A DNA stretch of 64,000 nt from the NCBI GenBank assembly GCA_903859155.1, contig CAIOLO010000107.1, positions 67,177 to 131,176 of the forward strand, written 5' to 3'. The number at the start of each line of letters is the position of its first letter. Positions within the stretch are counted from its first letter, which is position 1. Source of the DNA: an uncultured beta proteobacterium. Its GTDB lineage: Bacteria; Pseudomonadota; Gammaproteobacteria; Burkholderiales; SG8-39. Made by a program: the position numbers and the translations under genes. This document shows, piece after piece, positions 1 through 8,626 of the stretch. The notes under the pieces were generated by a model that saw only the letters and a program-made list of their open reading frames with translations, did no database searches and was not told the DNA's origin.

Positions 1-1
1 T

Positions 2-202
2 TTCTCCGACCTGACGCCTGCCTGGGGGCCGGACCGCGATATCCGCGCCGAGCAGCTGGCCATTGAAACCGCCCGGCCCTCGAGGCTGGAAGAGGCGTTC
101 GCCGGTTTCATGCTGCGGTTGCGCCGCTGGTGGGGCTACGGTTTTCGCGGGTTCGCCACCCGCGCACTGGCACGGCTTGATCTTTGGTGGCGTTTGCGCT
201 GA
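2..202 (+). CDS. C-terminal end of an unidentified protein (partial)
   Basis: The frame is open from the window edge and ends at a TGA at 200-202, giving the last 66 residues of a protein that starts outside the window. The tail is rich in Arg, Trp and Leu (RRWWGYGFRGF, LDLWWRLR) and looks amphipathic, possibly membrane-associated. I do not recognise the family. It is convergent with the amidinotransferase gene, whose stop lies only 6 bases away. GC-rich codon use matches the neighbours, so the frame is probably real. Confidence 0.5.
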   Translation, partial: FSDLTPAWGPDRDIRAEQLAIETARPSRLEEAFAGFMLRLRRWWGYGFRGFATRALARLDLWWRLR

Positions 203-207
203 GCCGC

Positions 208-1224
208 TCAGTCCCTTTGCAGGTCCAGCGTGACACAATGGACTGCGCCGCTCAGCGTTCGCGCATGACGCATTGGAACCGGCAAGACGCCAAAGCCCTC
301 GCTTTCCAGCATGCGGATGAGCGGCTTTTGCGATTCTTCCACGATCGCGGTGTGTTCATCCAGCATGAGCAGGTTCATGCCAATCCAGGTGCTGGCGTGC
401 TCGTAGGGCGGGTGGTAGCCGATGTCAACCGGTTCCGGGCACCAGAGGATTTTCCAGGTCTTGAAGAACGGCGGCAGGTTTCCCGCTTTCAGCCGGGCCG
501 GATTCAGCAGCGCGACGCCGGGCCGGAGCAGGCTGATGGTGCTGTCCAGATGCATATAGCTGTAGATGCCTTGCAGGAAGTGAACTCGATAGCCCGGTCC
601 GACCACCCGCTGCAGCCATTGCGCACCCAGTGCATTTCCGCTGTTGCTCTCGAGAAACAGCAGGTCTTGATCGGCGCGCAAAACGTTGGCTGCGTCGAAC
701 ACCGGTTCCAGGTTGCGCAGGCTCTTGCTCTCGTGGTCCGCGAATTCGTCATAGCCTTCGTCCGGCAGCTGCGGTTTTGGTGCGGCAATCCAGCGGGCGC
801 CGTCCAGCATGGCCTCCTGGAGGATGCCGCGGTACGGAAACGCGTCCGTGTACCGTGCACGCAGTGCCATGGGTGACTCGATGACCGTGTCGCCGATCAC
901 CAGCAGTCCGTCCCGCGGACAGAATGCGTAGTAGCCGTCGGTGTGCCAGCCGGCGGCGCCATGCCGAACACCGGTATTGGGCGCATCGGGACGATAAACA
1001 CTGACACCGGCGTCGGCAAATACCCGGCAGAGGATCTCGAGATCCTCGTTGGCTTCGTCGATGACTTGTGGGGGATAGGGGCCGTGCTGGATCGCGTGCT
1101 TTTGTCCTCCCGCATAGTTGATTGCGCGCAGGCTCAGGTCGTCAACGGGGACTCGGGCTTGGTCCGCCCGCCCGACAATCACGGCGCGCAAGCGCCCCCA
1201 TTCGTTGTGGCTGCGTAAAATCAT
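208..1224 (-). CDS. Amidinotransferase, glycine amidinotransferase-like
   Basis: The 338-residue protein resembles arginine:glycine amidinotransferases, which move the amidino group of arginine to an amine acceptor through a Cys-amidino intermediate. The catalytic triad of the family can be placed: Asp177 in EPVFDAANVLRADQD, His225 in YMHLDSTISLLRPG, and Cys330 in GAVHCVTLDLQRD at the extreme C-terminus. Length is close to a single-domain bacterial member and shorter than the mitochondrial enzyme (about 400 residues). There is no signal peptide, so it should be cytosolic. The acceptor (glycine, an inosamine, lysine or a natural-product precursor) cannot be told from sequence. It stands alone, convergent with the partial gene upstream in the window and divergent from the polysaccharide block. 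Confidence 0.8.
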   Translation of the reverse strand: MILRSHNEWGRLRAVIVGRADQARVPVDDLSLRAINYAGGQKHAIQHGPYPPQVIDEANEDLEILCRVFADAGVSVYRPDAPNTGVRHGAAGWHTDGYYAFCPRDGLLVIGDTVIESPMALRARYTDAFPYRGILQEAMLDGARWIAAPKPQLPDEGYDEFADHESKSLRNLEPVFDAANVLRADQDLLFLESNSGNALGAQWLQRVVGPGYRVHFLQGIYSYMHLDSTISLLRPGVALLNPARLKAGNLPPFFKTWKILWCPEPVDIGYHPPYEHASTWIGMNLLMLDEHTAIVEESQKPLIRMLESEGFGVLPVPMRHARTLSGAVHCVTLDLQRD

Positions 1225-1440
1225 GTGGTAACCCGATTATTCCAATTCATGTGCGGCAGCCCATGGTACCTGCGTCGCTCGCGCGAATGACGAACGCCTG
1301 TGGCCTTTCTTCCCGGCTTTTCACCTTTCACCAATTGCGGTGACAGCTAGGCTGGCTGAAGTGCGCAATTGCGTACAGTCATCAAGGAAGTCCCGGGCTT
1401 CGGCTAGAGGTCTCCTGCGGATCGCTTTATACTAGCCGCA

Positions 1441-2238
1441 ATGCGCTTCGATTTGAAATTTGCCATGCGTTCTGCACGCTCTGGAAAGGGAATCGATGCC
1501 CTTGGGAGCCGCCACTTGCCCCTCGATGGCAGGAGCAAGGCGCTGTGTATTGCGCTCTTTGTATTTCTGTTGCTGGTTTTTTTTCAGGCAGCCCGGATGG
1601 GGGTATCGGGGCTCATCGTGGAAATGGCGCAGCGCGAAGTCGACCGATGGACCGCGACGAATTCGCGGCGCGGCCTGCGCGACCTCAACCGCGTGGCGGG
1701 CTATTTCTCCGACAGTCTGGCAATCACGCCCGACAATCCGTGGGCCCTGGAGGCGCTCGGCGGGCTGGATCTGGCACGTGTACGCCTGGCACGGGTACCC
1801 AGGGACGCGGTCGCCTATACCCGGGATGCGCGCGCGCGGTTTCGCCGCGCCCTTGAGCAGCGTCCGACCTCGCCGTTTCTGTGGGCAAACGTCGCCCGGT
1901 CAAAGCTCCTTCTCGACGAAATTGATGATGAATTTCTGAAGGCCCTGCGAACCGCAAACGAGCTGGGGCCATGGGAACCGGCCAGCCAGCGGAGCGTCCT
2001 TTTTTCCGGGCTTGCGGCGTGGGGAAAGCTTGACGCAGGGCTGCAGCGGGACCTCGGCGCGGTTATCGCGCGAGGCGGGCGCCACGATGTCGCTAAATTG
2101 TATGAAATTGTTAAAAGTTACCGGCGATTCGATCTGGTTTGTGGAATTCAAGAATATAATTCCATAGCGGCGCTGGATTGCCGGCGAACGGAAGTCGGCG
2201 CCAAATCTGGCCAGCGGGCAATCAAGGGCAATCGCTGA
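1441..2238 (+). CDS. VpsP-like membrane-anchored polysaccharide biosynthesis protein
   Basis: The 265-residue protein has one N-terminal membrane segment (about residues 36-58, CIALFVFLLLVFFQAARMGV) followed by a helical region with TPR-like spacing (NPWALEALGGLDLARVRLAR, PTSPFLWANVARSKLLLDE). This layout resembles VpsP-type proteins found in exopolysaccharide loci. The function of that family is unclear; it is thought to help assemble or regulate the polymer. The stop TGA overlaps the ATG of the FecR-repeat gene (TGATG at 2236-2240), indicating translational coupling. The next genes are an O-antigen ligase family protein and a Wzc-type kinase, which supports an exopolysaccharide role. The family name is inferred from layout and context, not from a diagnostic motif. 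Confidence 0.5.
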   Translation: MRFDLKFAMRSARSGKGIDALGSRHLPLDGRSKALCIALFVFLLLVFFQAARMGVSGLIVEMAQREVDRWTATNSRRGLRDLNRVAGYFSDSLAITPDNPWALEALGGLDLARVRLARVPRDAVAYTRDARARFRRALEQRPTSPFLWANVARSKLLLDEIDDEFLKALRTANELGPWEPASQRSVLFSGLAAWGKLDAGLQRDLGAVIARGGRHDVAKLYEIVKSYRRFDLVCGIQEYNSIAALDCRRTEVGAKSGQRAIKGNR

Positions 2239-4382
2239 TGTTGACCAAGCTTATTTCTTGTGCAGTCCGGTCGCTGGTTTGCGCCGGGGCGGCCTTGGTT
2301 GCGTTCACGCTGCCCTGTGTTGCATGGGCACAGGCGCCGGTTCCAGGCGCTGCAGTGCGTCCCCTGACAAACACCTCCGTCGGGGTAATCAATTCGCTGT
2401 CCGGCATTGTTTTCATCAAGCGGGGGGCAGATGGCGAGGTTCCCGCAAAATCCGGCGATTTGGTCGAACGGGGCACCGTTATCAGCACCGGTGCGGGCGG
2501 TGAAGCCGTGCTGCTGTTCCCGGACGGTCAGCATCTGAGCCTGAGCCCGGACTCGGCCTTGCGCATCGACGAATATCAGTTCGACGCTCGCGACAGCAGG
2601 GCAAGCAGGGCAGGTTTCTCGCTGACGGCAGGCATCATGCGCGTGGTCACCGGTTCAATCAACAGCGCGAATCCGGATGCCATGAAGATTTCGGCGGGGG
2701 ATGCGGTGATCGGTGTTCGCAGCAAGGGCGCCACCTCATTTGTCATAGAGGCCGACACCAAAACTACCCGCGAAACCGGTTCTGTGGCGGTCATCGTCGG
2801 GGAAGTTTTCATTCAGCGGCCGAACGGGACCGCCATCACGGTCGCCACCGACCAATTTACGCGCTGGCAGCCAGCGATCTCCCCGGAGCAGCCGCAACCG
2901 CTCGGGGCAGCCCCCGCACGCCTTCAGGCGATGGCGTCAACTGGCGAGGCGCCAGTGGTAAGGGAATCGGCGCCGGCAACCGCCCGCACCGGAATCGTGA
3001 ATTCGGTTTCCGGCGTGGTGCTGATTCGCAGCGGTAATGGCGGCGAGGTCGCCGCAAAACCCGGGGACGTGGTCGACAGGGGAACCATCGTCAGCACCGG
3101 CGCAAGCGGAGAGGCAGTGCTGTTGTTCCCGGACGGGCAGCACGCGACCTTGAGCGCGGACTCGATATTGCGCGTGGACGAGTATCAATTCGATGCGAGT
3201 GACATCAAGGCAAGCAAGGGCAGCTTCAGGCTGGCGGCGGGCATGATGCGCATTGTCACCGGCACGATCAATGCATCGAACCCGGATGCCATAAAGGTTT
3301 CCGCAGGCGATGCGCTGATCAGTGTTCGCAGCAAGGACATCGCTTCATTTGTCGTCGAAGCGGACACCAAATTCGGCCGGGAGACCGGTTCGGTTGCGGT
3401 CATTGTCGGCGATGTTTCGATTCAGCGGCCGAATGGAACCGCTATTGCAGTCGCCGCCGGCCAGTTTACGCGCTGGCAACCCACGGTTTCTCCGCAACAG
3501 TCGCAGCCGGTGGCTGCAGCCCCGGCCTATCTGCAGGCGATGGCTGCCGCGGGGGAGGCGCCGCAGGCCAGGGAGACCGTGCAGGCAACGGCGCGCACGG
3601 GTGTGGTGAATTCAGTGTCTGGCGAGGTTGTCATGCGCAACGGCGCCGGCGTCGAAGTTCCGGCAAAGACCGGAGACGTCGTCGCTGCGGGCAGCATTGT
3701 CAGTACCGGTACCAACGGGGAGGTCGTTCTGCTGTTCGCGGATGGTCAGCATGTGAGCTTGAGTGCGGATTCGGTTTTGCGCGTCGACGAATATCAATAC
3801 GACACGCGCGACAGCAAACAAAGCCGGGCAACCTTTGCGCTGTCCTCGGGCACGATGCAGATGGTCACCGGCGCCATTCACGCGGCCAACCCGGACGCAC
3901 TGAAGATATCGGCCGGGGATGCGGTGATCGGGGTTCTCAGCAAGAATGCCACTTCCTTCGTTGTCGAAGCAGAGACCAAAATTGCTCGGGAGACCGGGTC
4001 TGTAGCGGTTATTGCCGGAGAAGTGACCATTCAGCGACCAGATGGGACGGTTACCAAAGTAGCAACCGACCAGTTTACCCGGTGGCAACCCTCGTCTACC
4101 CTGGAGCCGCCCAAGGCGCTGGCGGCGGCCCCGGCTGACCTTAATGTGGCAATCGCTGCATCGCGGCCAACGGCACAGGTGGGGGACGTACGGCTGGAAG
4201 TCGAAGCTGCTGTCAAACTCGCGCTGGCGGCATTGCCGGCGACGGCTGCCGGGCCTGAACTGGCGCAGACACAGCAATCCCCGGCACCGCTGGCACAGCC
4301 TGAGCGAGTATCGGCCATCGCCGGAATACTCCCCTCTGTTACACCCGGCGCCTCGGGAGGCTGCGTCGGTAGTCCTTGCTAG
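2238..4382 (+). CDS. Secreted protein with three tandem FecR domains
   Basis: The start at 2238 is chosen because it overlaps the upstream stop and immediately gives a signal peptide (about 31 residues, ending VAWAQ). That makes a 714-residue exported protein. The mature part is three copies of one FecR-type beta domain. NS-L/V-SG begins at residues 52, 255 and 458, an exact period of 203 residues. Each copy carries GD-V..G..VSTG, LLF.DGQH, LRVDEYQ(F/Y)D, NPDA-K-SAGDA and RETGSVAVI. A low-complexity Ala/Pro tail ends in CVGSPC. FecR domains occur both in iron-signalling anti-sigma regulators and in periplasmic proteins of polysaccharide or biofilm loci. With no sigma factor or TonB receptor nearby, the second role is likelier. 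It lies between the VpsP-like gene and the ligase. Confidence 0.85.
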   Translation: MLTKLISCAVRSLVCAGAALVAFTLPCVAWAQAPVPGAAVRPLTNTSVGVINSLSGIVFIKRGADGEVPAKSGDLVERGTVISTGAGGEAVLLFPDGQHLSLSPDSALRIDEYQFDARDSRASRAGFSLTAGIMRVVTGSINSANPDAMKISAGDAVIGVRSKGATSFVIEADTKTTRETGSVAVIVGEVFIQRPNGTAITVATDQFTRWQPAISPEQPQPLGAAPARLQAMASTGEAPVVRESAPATARTGIVNSVSGVVLIRSGNGGEVAAKPGDVVDRGTIVSTGASGEAVLLFPDGQHATLSADSILRVDEYQFDASDIKASKGSFRLAAGMMRIVTGTINASNPDAIKVSAGDALISVRSKDIASFVVEADTKFGRETGSVAVIVGDVSIQRPNGTAIAVAAGQFTRWQPTVSPQQSQPVAAAPAYLQAMAAAGEAPQARETVQATARTGVVNSVSGEVVMRNGAGVEVPAKTGDVVAAGSIVSTGTNGEVVLLFADGQHVSLSADSVLRVDEYQYDTRDSKQSRATFALSSGTMQMVTGAIHAANPDALKISAGDAVIGVLSKNATSFVVEAETKIARETGSVAVIAGEVTIQRPDGTVTKVATDQFTRWQPSSTLEPPKALAAAPADLNVAIAASRPTAQVGDVRLEVEAAVKLALAALPATAAGPELAQTQQSPAPLAQPERVSAIAGILPSVTPGASGGCVGSPC
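2391..4217 (+). repeat. Three in-frame 609-bp tandem repeats inside the FecR gene
   Basis: Units begin at 2391, 3000 and 3609, each at the codons for Asn-Ser-(Leu/Val)-Ser-Gly. The period is exactly 609 bp in both intervals, with no insertion or deletion. The units are clearly diverged at DNA level but keep the same order of motifs, including the linker that ends TRWQP and the Ala/Pro-rich spacer. This is internal domain duplication, not a short-period repeat. Confidence 0.9.
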
Positions 4383-4447
4383 CGGGTCGACATTGGCGCT
4401 GCGCTACGGGCAGTGCGGATTGCATCGTTCTCTCCGAATCCTAACCT

Positions 4448-5821
4448 ATGGATCATAGATCAGCTGGCACCCGCTGGATTTATGTTCTCTATCTGATTCT
4501 GATTGTCTGGGCGCCCATTCCGCTGGGCAGCAACCGCGCCTGGTCCGCTGCCGTCCTGGAAGTCTGGGTCCTGCTGCTCTCGCTGGTGTGGCTGGCGGGT
4601 TTTTTGCGCGGCAAGTACCTATGCGATCTGATACTCCACGACGCGTGGCCGATGCTGTTGTGTGGTGTGGCCTGGCTGGTCTATGTGTGGATGCAGTTGC
4701 TCCCGATCCCGGTCGGGATGCTGGCCTGGATCTCTCCTGAGGCGGCGCGCTGGCACAGCGCGGCAGCGCTGCCTGGCACGCTTGCCATGGCGCCGCTGAC
4801 CCTGGATCGCTACGCCACGCTCGATGCCGCCTGCAAAAGCACGGCCTATGTTGCGTTTTTTGCCCTGACCCTGGTCCTGTTGCACAGTCGTGACAGGATA
4901 CGTATCACGACTTATGCATTGATTGCATCAGGAGTGCTGCAGGCGCTCTACGGCGCTTTTGTCAGTCTGCAAAGTCCCTGGGGTGCGGCGAGCGGCACTT
5001 TTATCAACCGTAATCATTACGCGGCGTACCTGGTGATGTCGCTTGCGGTCGGCATCGGCGTGCTCATTGCGAGTCTGTCCGGTGCCAAGAACCACACTTG
5101 GAGGCAGTTTTTCCGTAATTCGGTTCAGTGGATCATCACCCCGAAAATGGGCCTGCGGCTGTTGCTGGTGACGATGGTGATTGCGCTGGTACTTTCGCGC
5201 TCAAGGATGGGAAACAGCGCTTTTTTCTTCAGCTTGTTGATCACCGGCGTGATCGGCCTGGTGCTCTCGCAAAGGGCGACGAAGTCGATGGTCGTCCTGA
5301 TCATCAGCCTGATTGCGATCGATGTGGCCATTATCGGGACTTACTTCGGCACGGAGCGAGTTGTAGAGAGAATCGGCCAGACGACCATGCAAACCGAGGA
5401 TCGCGACGAAGTCGCGGGTTACGCCCTCAACATGTGGAAGGACTATCCGGTGTTCGGCGCGGGCCTCGGTTCGTTCGCGCTTGTGTTCCCCCGCTACAGC
5501 GATGAAAGGACGCAGGCGTCCTACACCCATGCGCATAACGATTACCTTGAATTCGGTGCCGAAGCCGGCCTGGTCGGTCTGGTCCTTCTGGGCGCGATGG
5601 TGGCGATGTCTTTTGCCGCCGCGCTGCGCGCCCAGTACCTGCGCAGGGATCCGGTCATGCGCGGCGTGTCGTTCGGCGCCATGATGGGAATCCTGGCGCT
5701 GATGGTTCACAGTTCAGTCGATTTCAACCTGCAGATTCCGGCCAATGCATTGACCTTCATGCTGCTGCTGGCATTCGCCTGGATAGCGCTTTTTCATGTC
5801 AGCGAGGACAGTCCGGACTGA
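4448..5821 (+). CDS. O-antigen ligase / Wzy family membrane protein
   Basis: The 457-residue protein has about 10-12 hydrophobic segments. It also has the large loop typical of the Wzy_C/WaaL family before the last third, with VFGAGLGSF...THAHNDYLEFGAEAG. In that family this loop carries the conserved His-Asn-x-x-Leu-x-x-(G) signature (here HNDYLEFGAEAGLVG). An upstream FINRNHYAAYL segment is also family-like. Members join or polymerise lipid-linked oligosaccharides on the periplasmic face of the inner membrane. Given the linked Wzc-type kinase, it is more likely the polymerase of an exopolysaccharide than a lipid A-core ligase. It follows the FecR gene by 65 bases on the same strand. Confidence 0.8.
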   Translation: MDHRSAGTRWIYVLYLILIVWAPIPLGSNRAWSAAVLEVWVLLLSLVWLAGFLRGKYLCDLILHDAWPMLLCGVAWLVYVWMQLLPIPVGMLAWISPEAARWHSAAALPGTLAMAPLTLDRYATLDAACKSTAYVAFFALTLVLLHSRDRIRITTYALIASGVLQALYGAFVSLQSPWGAASGTFINRNHYAAYLVMSLAVGIGVLIASLSGAKNHTWRQFFRNSVQWIITPKMGLRLLLVTMVIALVLSRSRMGNSAFFFSLLITGVIGLVLSQRATKSMVVLIISLIAIDVAIIGTYFGTERVVERIGQTTMQTEDRDEVAGYALNMWKDYPVFGAGLGSFALVFPRYSDERTQASYTHAHNDYLEFGAEAGLVGLVLLGAMVAMSFAAALRAQYLRRDPVMRGVSFGAMMGILALMVHSSVDFNLQIPANALTFMLLLAFAWIALFHVSEDSPD

Positions 5822-5851
5822 CCACACGGCGGTCTGGCGACCGGATTGCGC

Positions 5852-8185
5852 TCAGGAATCGTCCCGCGCCTGGCTTTTCCGGTCCGCGCCGCGCGCCACA
5901 AGCTTGATCTTCGCGACGGAGGCGCCGGGTCTTTCCTGGTAGCCGTAGTTGCGATAGTAGTACTCGGTGCCGAAACTGCTGTAATCGCCGTAGTACCTGT
6001 GCGCCTTCTCTACGTCAAAGTGATTCAGGACTGCGCCAATGATGGGCGCGCCTACCCGGCGCAGCTTGACCAGGCTGTGTTTTGCCAGCGGATAAGGTGT
6101 GTGGTCTGCCTTGACCACGAACAGGACTCCGGTGGCGAAGCGCGAAAGCACCATCGCATCGCTCACCAGTTCCACCGGCGGGCTGTCGATGATGATCACC
6201 TCGAATATCGCTTTCAGCGATTCCATGGCATCGGCAAACCGCTGCGACGAGAGCATCTCGAGCGGATTCAGAGGAATCTTGCCCGATTGCAGCACGAACA
6301 GCCCCGAATCGCCTACCGGATGGACACATTGTTCGATGCCGATGTCGCCCGATACGAATTCGGAAAGTCCCGGTTGGTGGTTATCCAGTTTCAGTGAGCG
6401 CGCCACCTTGGGTCTGCGCATGTCGCCTTCGATCAGGAGGGTCTTTTTGACCTGGGCAAAAGCAAATCCGAGATTGCAGGCGAGCGTCGTCTTGCCCTCG
6501 CCGGGAACCGATGCGGTGACCAGCACTGTCTTTTGGTTCGCATCCAGTGTGGACAACTGCACATCGCTGCGTATGGTGCGGATGCCTTCGGAGAAGGTGT
6601 TGGAATTATTGTCCAGGACGATGCGCTCGAGCGGTGCGTCAGCGGTGGAATTCATGATGGGCAGGACGCCGATCGCTTTGACCTCAAGTCTGGATTCGAG
6701 ATCCAGCGCGGTCTTGATGCCTTTGTCGAGCAAGGTCAGGAACAGCGCGATACCCACGCCGGCGAACAATGCGCCAAGCATCGCCATCATCACGATACGG
6801 TTCCTGTCCGGCCCTGACGGCCCCCCAGGCGCGCGTGCCAGGTCGATAATGCGCGCGATCGGCTGCTGGACATCGCCGATCCGTACTTCATTGGACCGCT
6901 GCACGAACGCCTCGTACAGACGACGGTTGGATTCCACGTTGCGCTCGAGCTTGGTGAGGGGAAACTCGGTGCGGTTGAAAGTCTGTGCGTCGACCGTAGC
7001 GCTGGCCTGGGTTTTCAGGATGGACGCTTCATTGGCTTTCGCAATTTCAAATTCCTTGGCGACCGATTCGGCCACGGCGCTGATCTGGCGGCGGACGGCG
7101 TCGTGTGCCTGCTTGAGGTTGGATTGGACGGCGATGATCCTCGGATGCTCGGGGCCGTAGCGCTTGGATGCCTCGGTGGCCTGACGTTCCGCTTCTGCCT
7201 CGGTGTCCCTGAGGCGCTGCAATTGCGGGTCCTTTTGCAGCACGGGCAGCGATTCCAAAGCTGAACTGGATTGCGCCTTCGCGGCGGCGCTGACCTGCTG
7301 GTAGAGCAATTCGGCATCGGAGCGTTTCTTGCGCGCTTCTTCGAGGGAAATCGTCAGCGTTTCCAGGCGCCGGGTGGCCTCTGAAATCGTCAATCCCCGC
7401 GATGCCACCAGTCTTTGGCTTTCCCGGAACTGTTGCAATTCGCGTTCCGACTCGGCAAGCTGCCGCTTCAGATTGTCCGCTTGCTGGGACAGAAAGGACA
7501 TTGATTGGCGTGCGGCCCCGGCGCGATCCTCCAGATCCGCCACGATATAGACCATCGACAGGGCATTCGGAATGCGTTCCGCGAGAACGGGGTCGCGCGA
7601 GTCGAAACTGACCTTGATAAGCTGCGTATTGCGCGTCGGCGTAATCGTTATGCCGCCCATAACCTGCGACACCACGCCTTCACGGATGCTGTCTTCGTTT
7701 GGGGTATTGGCGGCAGGGTCCGACTGCTCGTTCTCGCTTGCGGCCGGCTTGAAACGCTCGAGGAGGGAGGCCATCCATCCTTTTTCCTGCTGCTGCTGGC
7801 GCGGGTCGTAATCCTTGTGCCTGGTCAGGTTTAGCACCCGCACCAGCCGTTCGGCATAGTCGCGAGACTTTATGATCTCGATTTGTGTCAGATAATAATC
7901 ACGCGGCGTACCCGCCATTGACTCCGCTATATCCTCGGTTGTTACAGGGTTTTTCTTCCGGACCGGATCGAGCATCACGGTGGCGGTTCCCCGATACACC
8001 GGCGGGAGGCTGAATGCGTAGATGGACGCGAGCACGCCGACGGCGACAACCAGCAGGGCGATGCCGAGCCTGTGCCGGTTGATGGCGCGCCAATAGCGCA
8101 CCAGTTCCTGGGCTTGCCCTTGTACCTCTGCCTTTGGCGGCGGCAAAAACAAATTCTGCTGCGGAGGCTTTGAGATCATGTCCAT
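5852..8185 (-). CDS. wzc: Wzc-type polysaccharide co-polymerase and tyrosine autokinase
   Basis: The 777-residue inner-membrane protein controls chain length and export of a polysaccharide. An N-terminal Wzz domain has membrane segments at about 41-61 and 464-485, enclosing a long periplasmic coiled coil (about 220-390). The cytoplasmic BY-kinase domain has Walker A PGEGKTT (561-567), Walker A' LLIEGDMR (583-590) and Walker B VIIIDSP. The C-terminus carries a cluster of eight tyrosines between 731 and 749 for autophosphorylation. It is convergent with the ligase gene (30 bases apart), so it has its own promoter. No export channel (Wza), cognate phosphatase or glycosyltransferase is in the window, so the rest of the pathway is elsewhere. 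Confidence 0.92.
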   Translation of the reverse strand: MDMISKPPQQNLFLPPPKAEVQGQAQELVRYWRAINRHRLGIALLVVAVGVLASIYAFSLPPVYRGTATVMLDPVRKKNPVTTEDIAESMAGTPRDYYLTQIEIIKSRDYAERLVRVLNLTRHKDYDPRQQQQEKGWMASLLERFKPAASENEQSDPAANTPNEDSIREGVVSQVMGGITITPTRNTQLIKVSFDSRDPVLAERIPNALSMVYIVADLEDRAGAARQSMSFLSQQADNLKRQLAESERELQQFRESQRLVASRGLTISEATRRLETLTISLEEARKKRSDAELLYQQVSAAAKAQSSSALESLPVLQKDPQLQRLRDTEAEAERQATEASKRYGPEHPRIIAVQSNLKQAHDAVRRQISAVAESVAKEFEIAKANEASILKTQASATVDAQTFNRTEFPLTKLERNVESNRRLYEAFVQRSNEVRIGDVQQPIARIIDLARAPGGPSGPDRNRIVMMAMLGALFAGVGIALFLTLLDKGIKTALDLESRLEVKAIGVLPIMNSTADAPLERIVLDNNSNTFSEGIRTIRSDVQLSTLDANQKTVLVTASVPGEGKTTLACNLGFAFAQVKKTLLIEGDMRRPKVARSLKLDNHQPGLSEFVSGDIGIEQCVHPVGDSGLFVLQSGKIPLNPLEMLSSQRFADAMESLKAIFEVIIIDSPPVELVSDAMVLSRFATGVLFVVKADHTPYPLAKHSLVKLRRVGAPIIGAVLNHFDVEKAHRYYGDYSSFGTEYYYRNYGYQERPGASVAKIKLVARGADRKSQARDDS

Positions 8186-8626
8186 AACATCATTCTACGT
8201 AAAAATACGCAGTGAGCATGTCAAGAATTGTCAAAGTGCAGACCGATAGTGTCATAGAAGTGCTTGAAAACGTGCATTAATACGCATTTGGCGTCCAAAA
8301 TGGCCAGATGGCGCAGAAGGGGGGGTACGTCAACGCATTCTCTGGCCTTAATTCCCCGGCTAATGTCAGTGTGGCCGACCTGCCAAGTGACGTTCGCGCG
8401 GCATTTACACTGAGCGTCAAATCTGGATAGTCTTTTTCCACAATCCGCCGCGCGGTGGCGCCCGTCCGGATCATTTGGCGGCTTCACCGATTAAGGTTTG
8501 GAGTAGTTGATCCCATCGTTTGCGTGATAACACCTGCGGTGCTTCTTTTATTCCGTGCCTCTGGACGGCGCGAGGGGAATCCGGAGCATGCCAGCCGCGC
8601 GCTATGCGCCGCGGGTAGAAACGGTC
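8186..8626. other. Non-coding gap between the kinase and SulP genes
   Basis: This 441-base gap is less GC-rich than its surroundings. Open frames in it encode nothing protein-like. It should hold the kinase promoter (near 8200-8235) and the 3' end of the SulP transcript. A small CACC-TGC-GGTG hairpin followed by a T-rich stretch lies near 8530-8552 on the plus strand. No plus-strand gene precedes it, so I do not call it a terminator. I see nothing else definable. Confidence 0.5.
8192..8234 (-). promoter_or_regulatory. Possible promoter region of the Wzc-type kinase gene
   Basis: Reading the minus strand, two TTGACA hexamers (plus-strand 8229-8234 and 8219-8224) lie 10 bases apart. They are followed by TAGAAT (8192-8197) just before the start codon. 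The nearer TTGACA is 21 bases from TAGAAT, longer than the usual 17; at 17 bases the hexamer would be the poorer TACGTA. The two TTGACA copies are on one helix face and could also be a regulator site. Confidence 0.3.

Noticed and set aside
2391-4217. The three FecR repeats as an assembly or recombination artefact
   Set aside because: The units are clearly diverged from each other while keeping exact phase, so they are old internal duplications and not a collapsed or duplicated read.
8221-8487. Minus-strand open frame of 88 residues in the kinase-SulP gap
   Set aside because: Composition is not protein-like, there is no ribosome site, and it overlaps the kinase promoter region.
8530-8552. Hairpin followed by T-rich stretch on the plus strand
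   Set aside because: No plus-strand gene or convincing small-RNA promoter precedes it, and the stem is only 4 bp with a 3-base loop.
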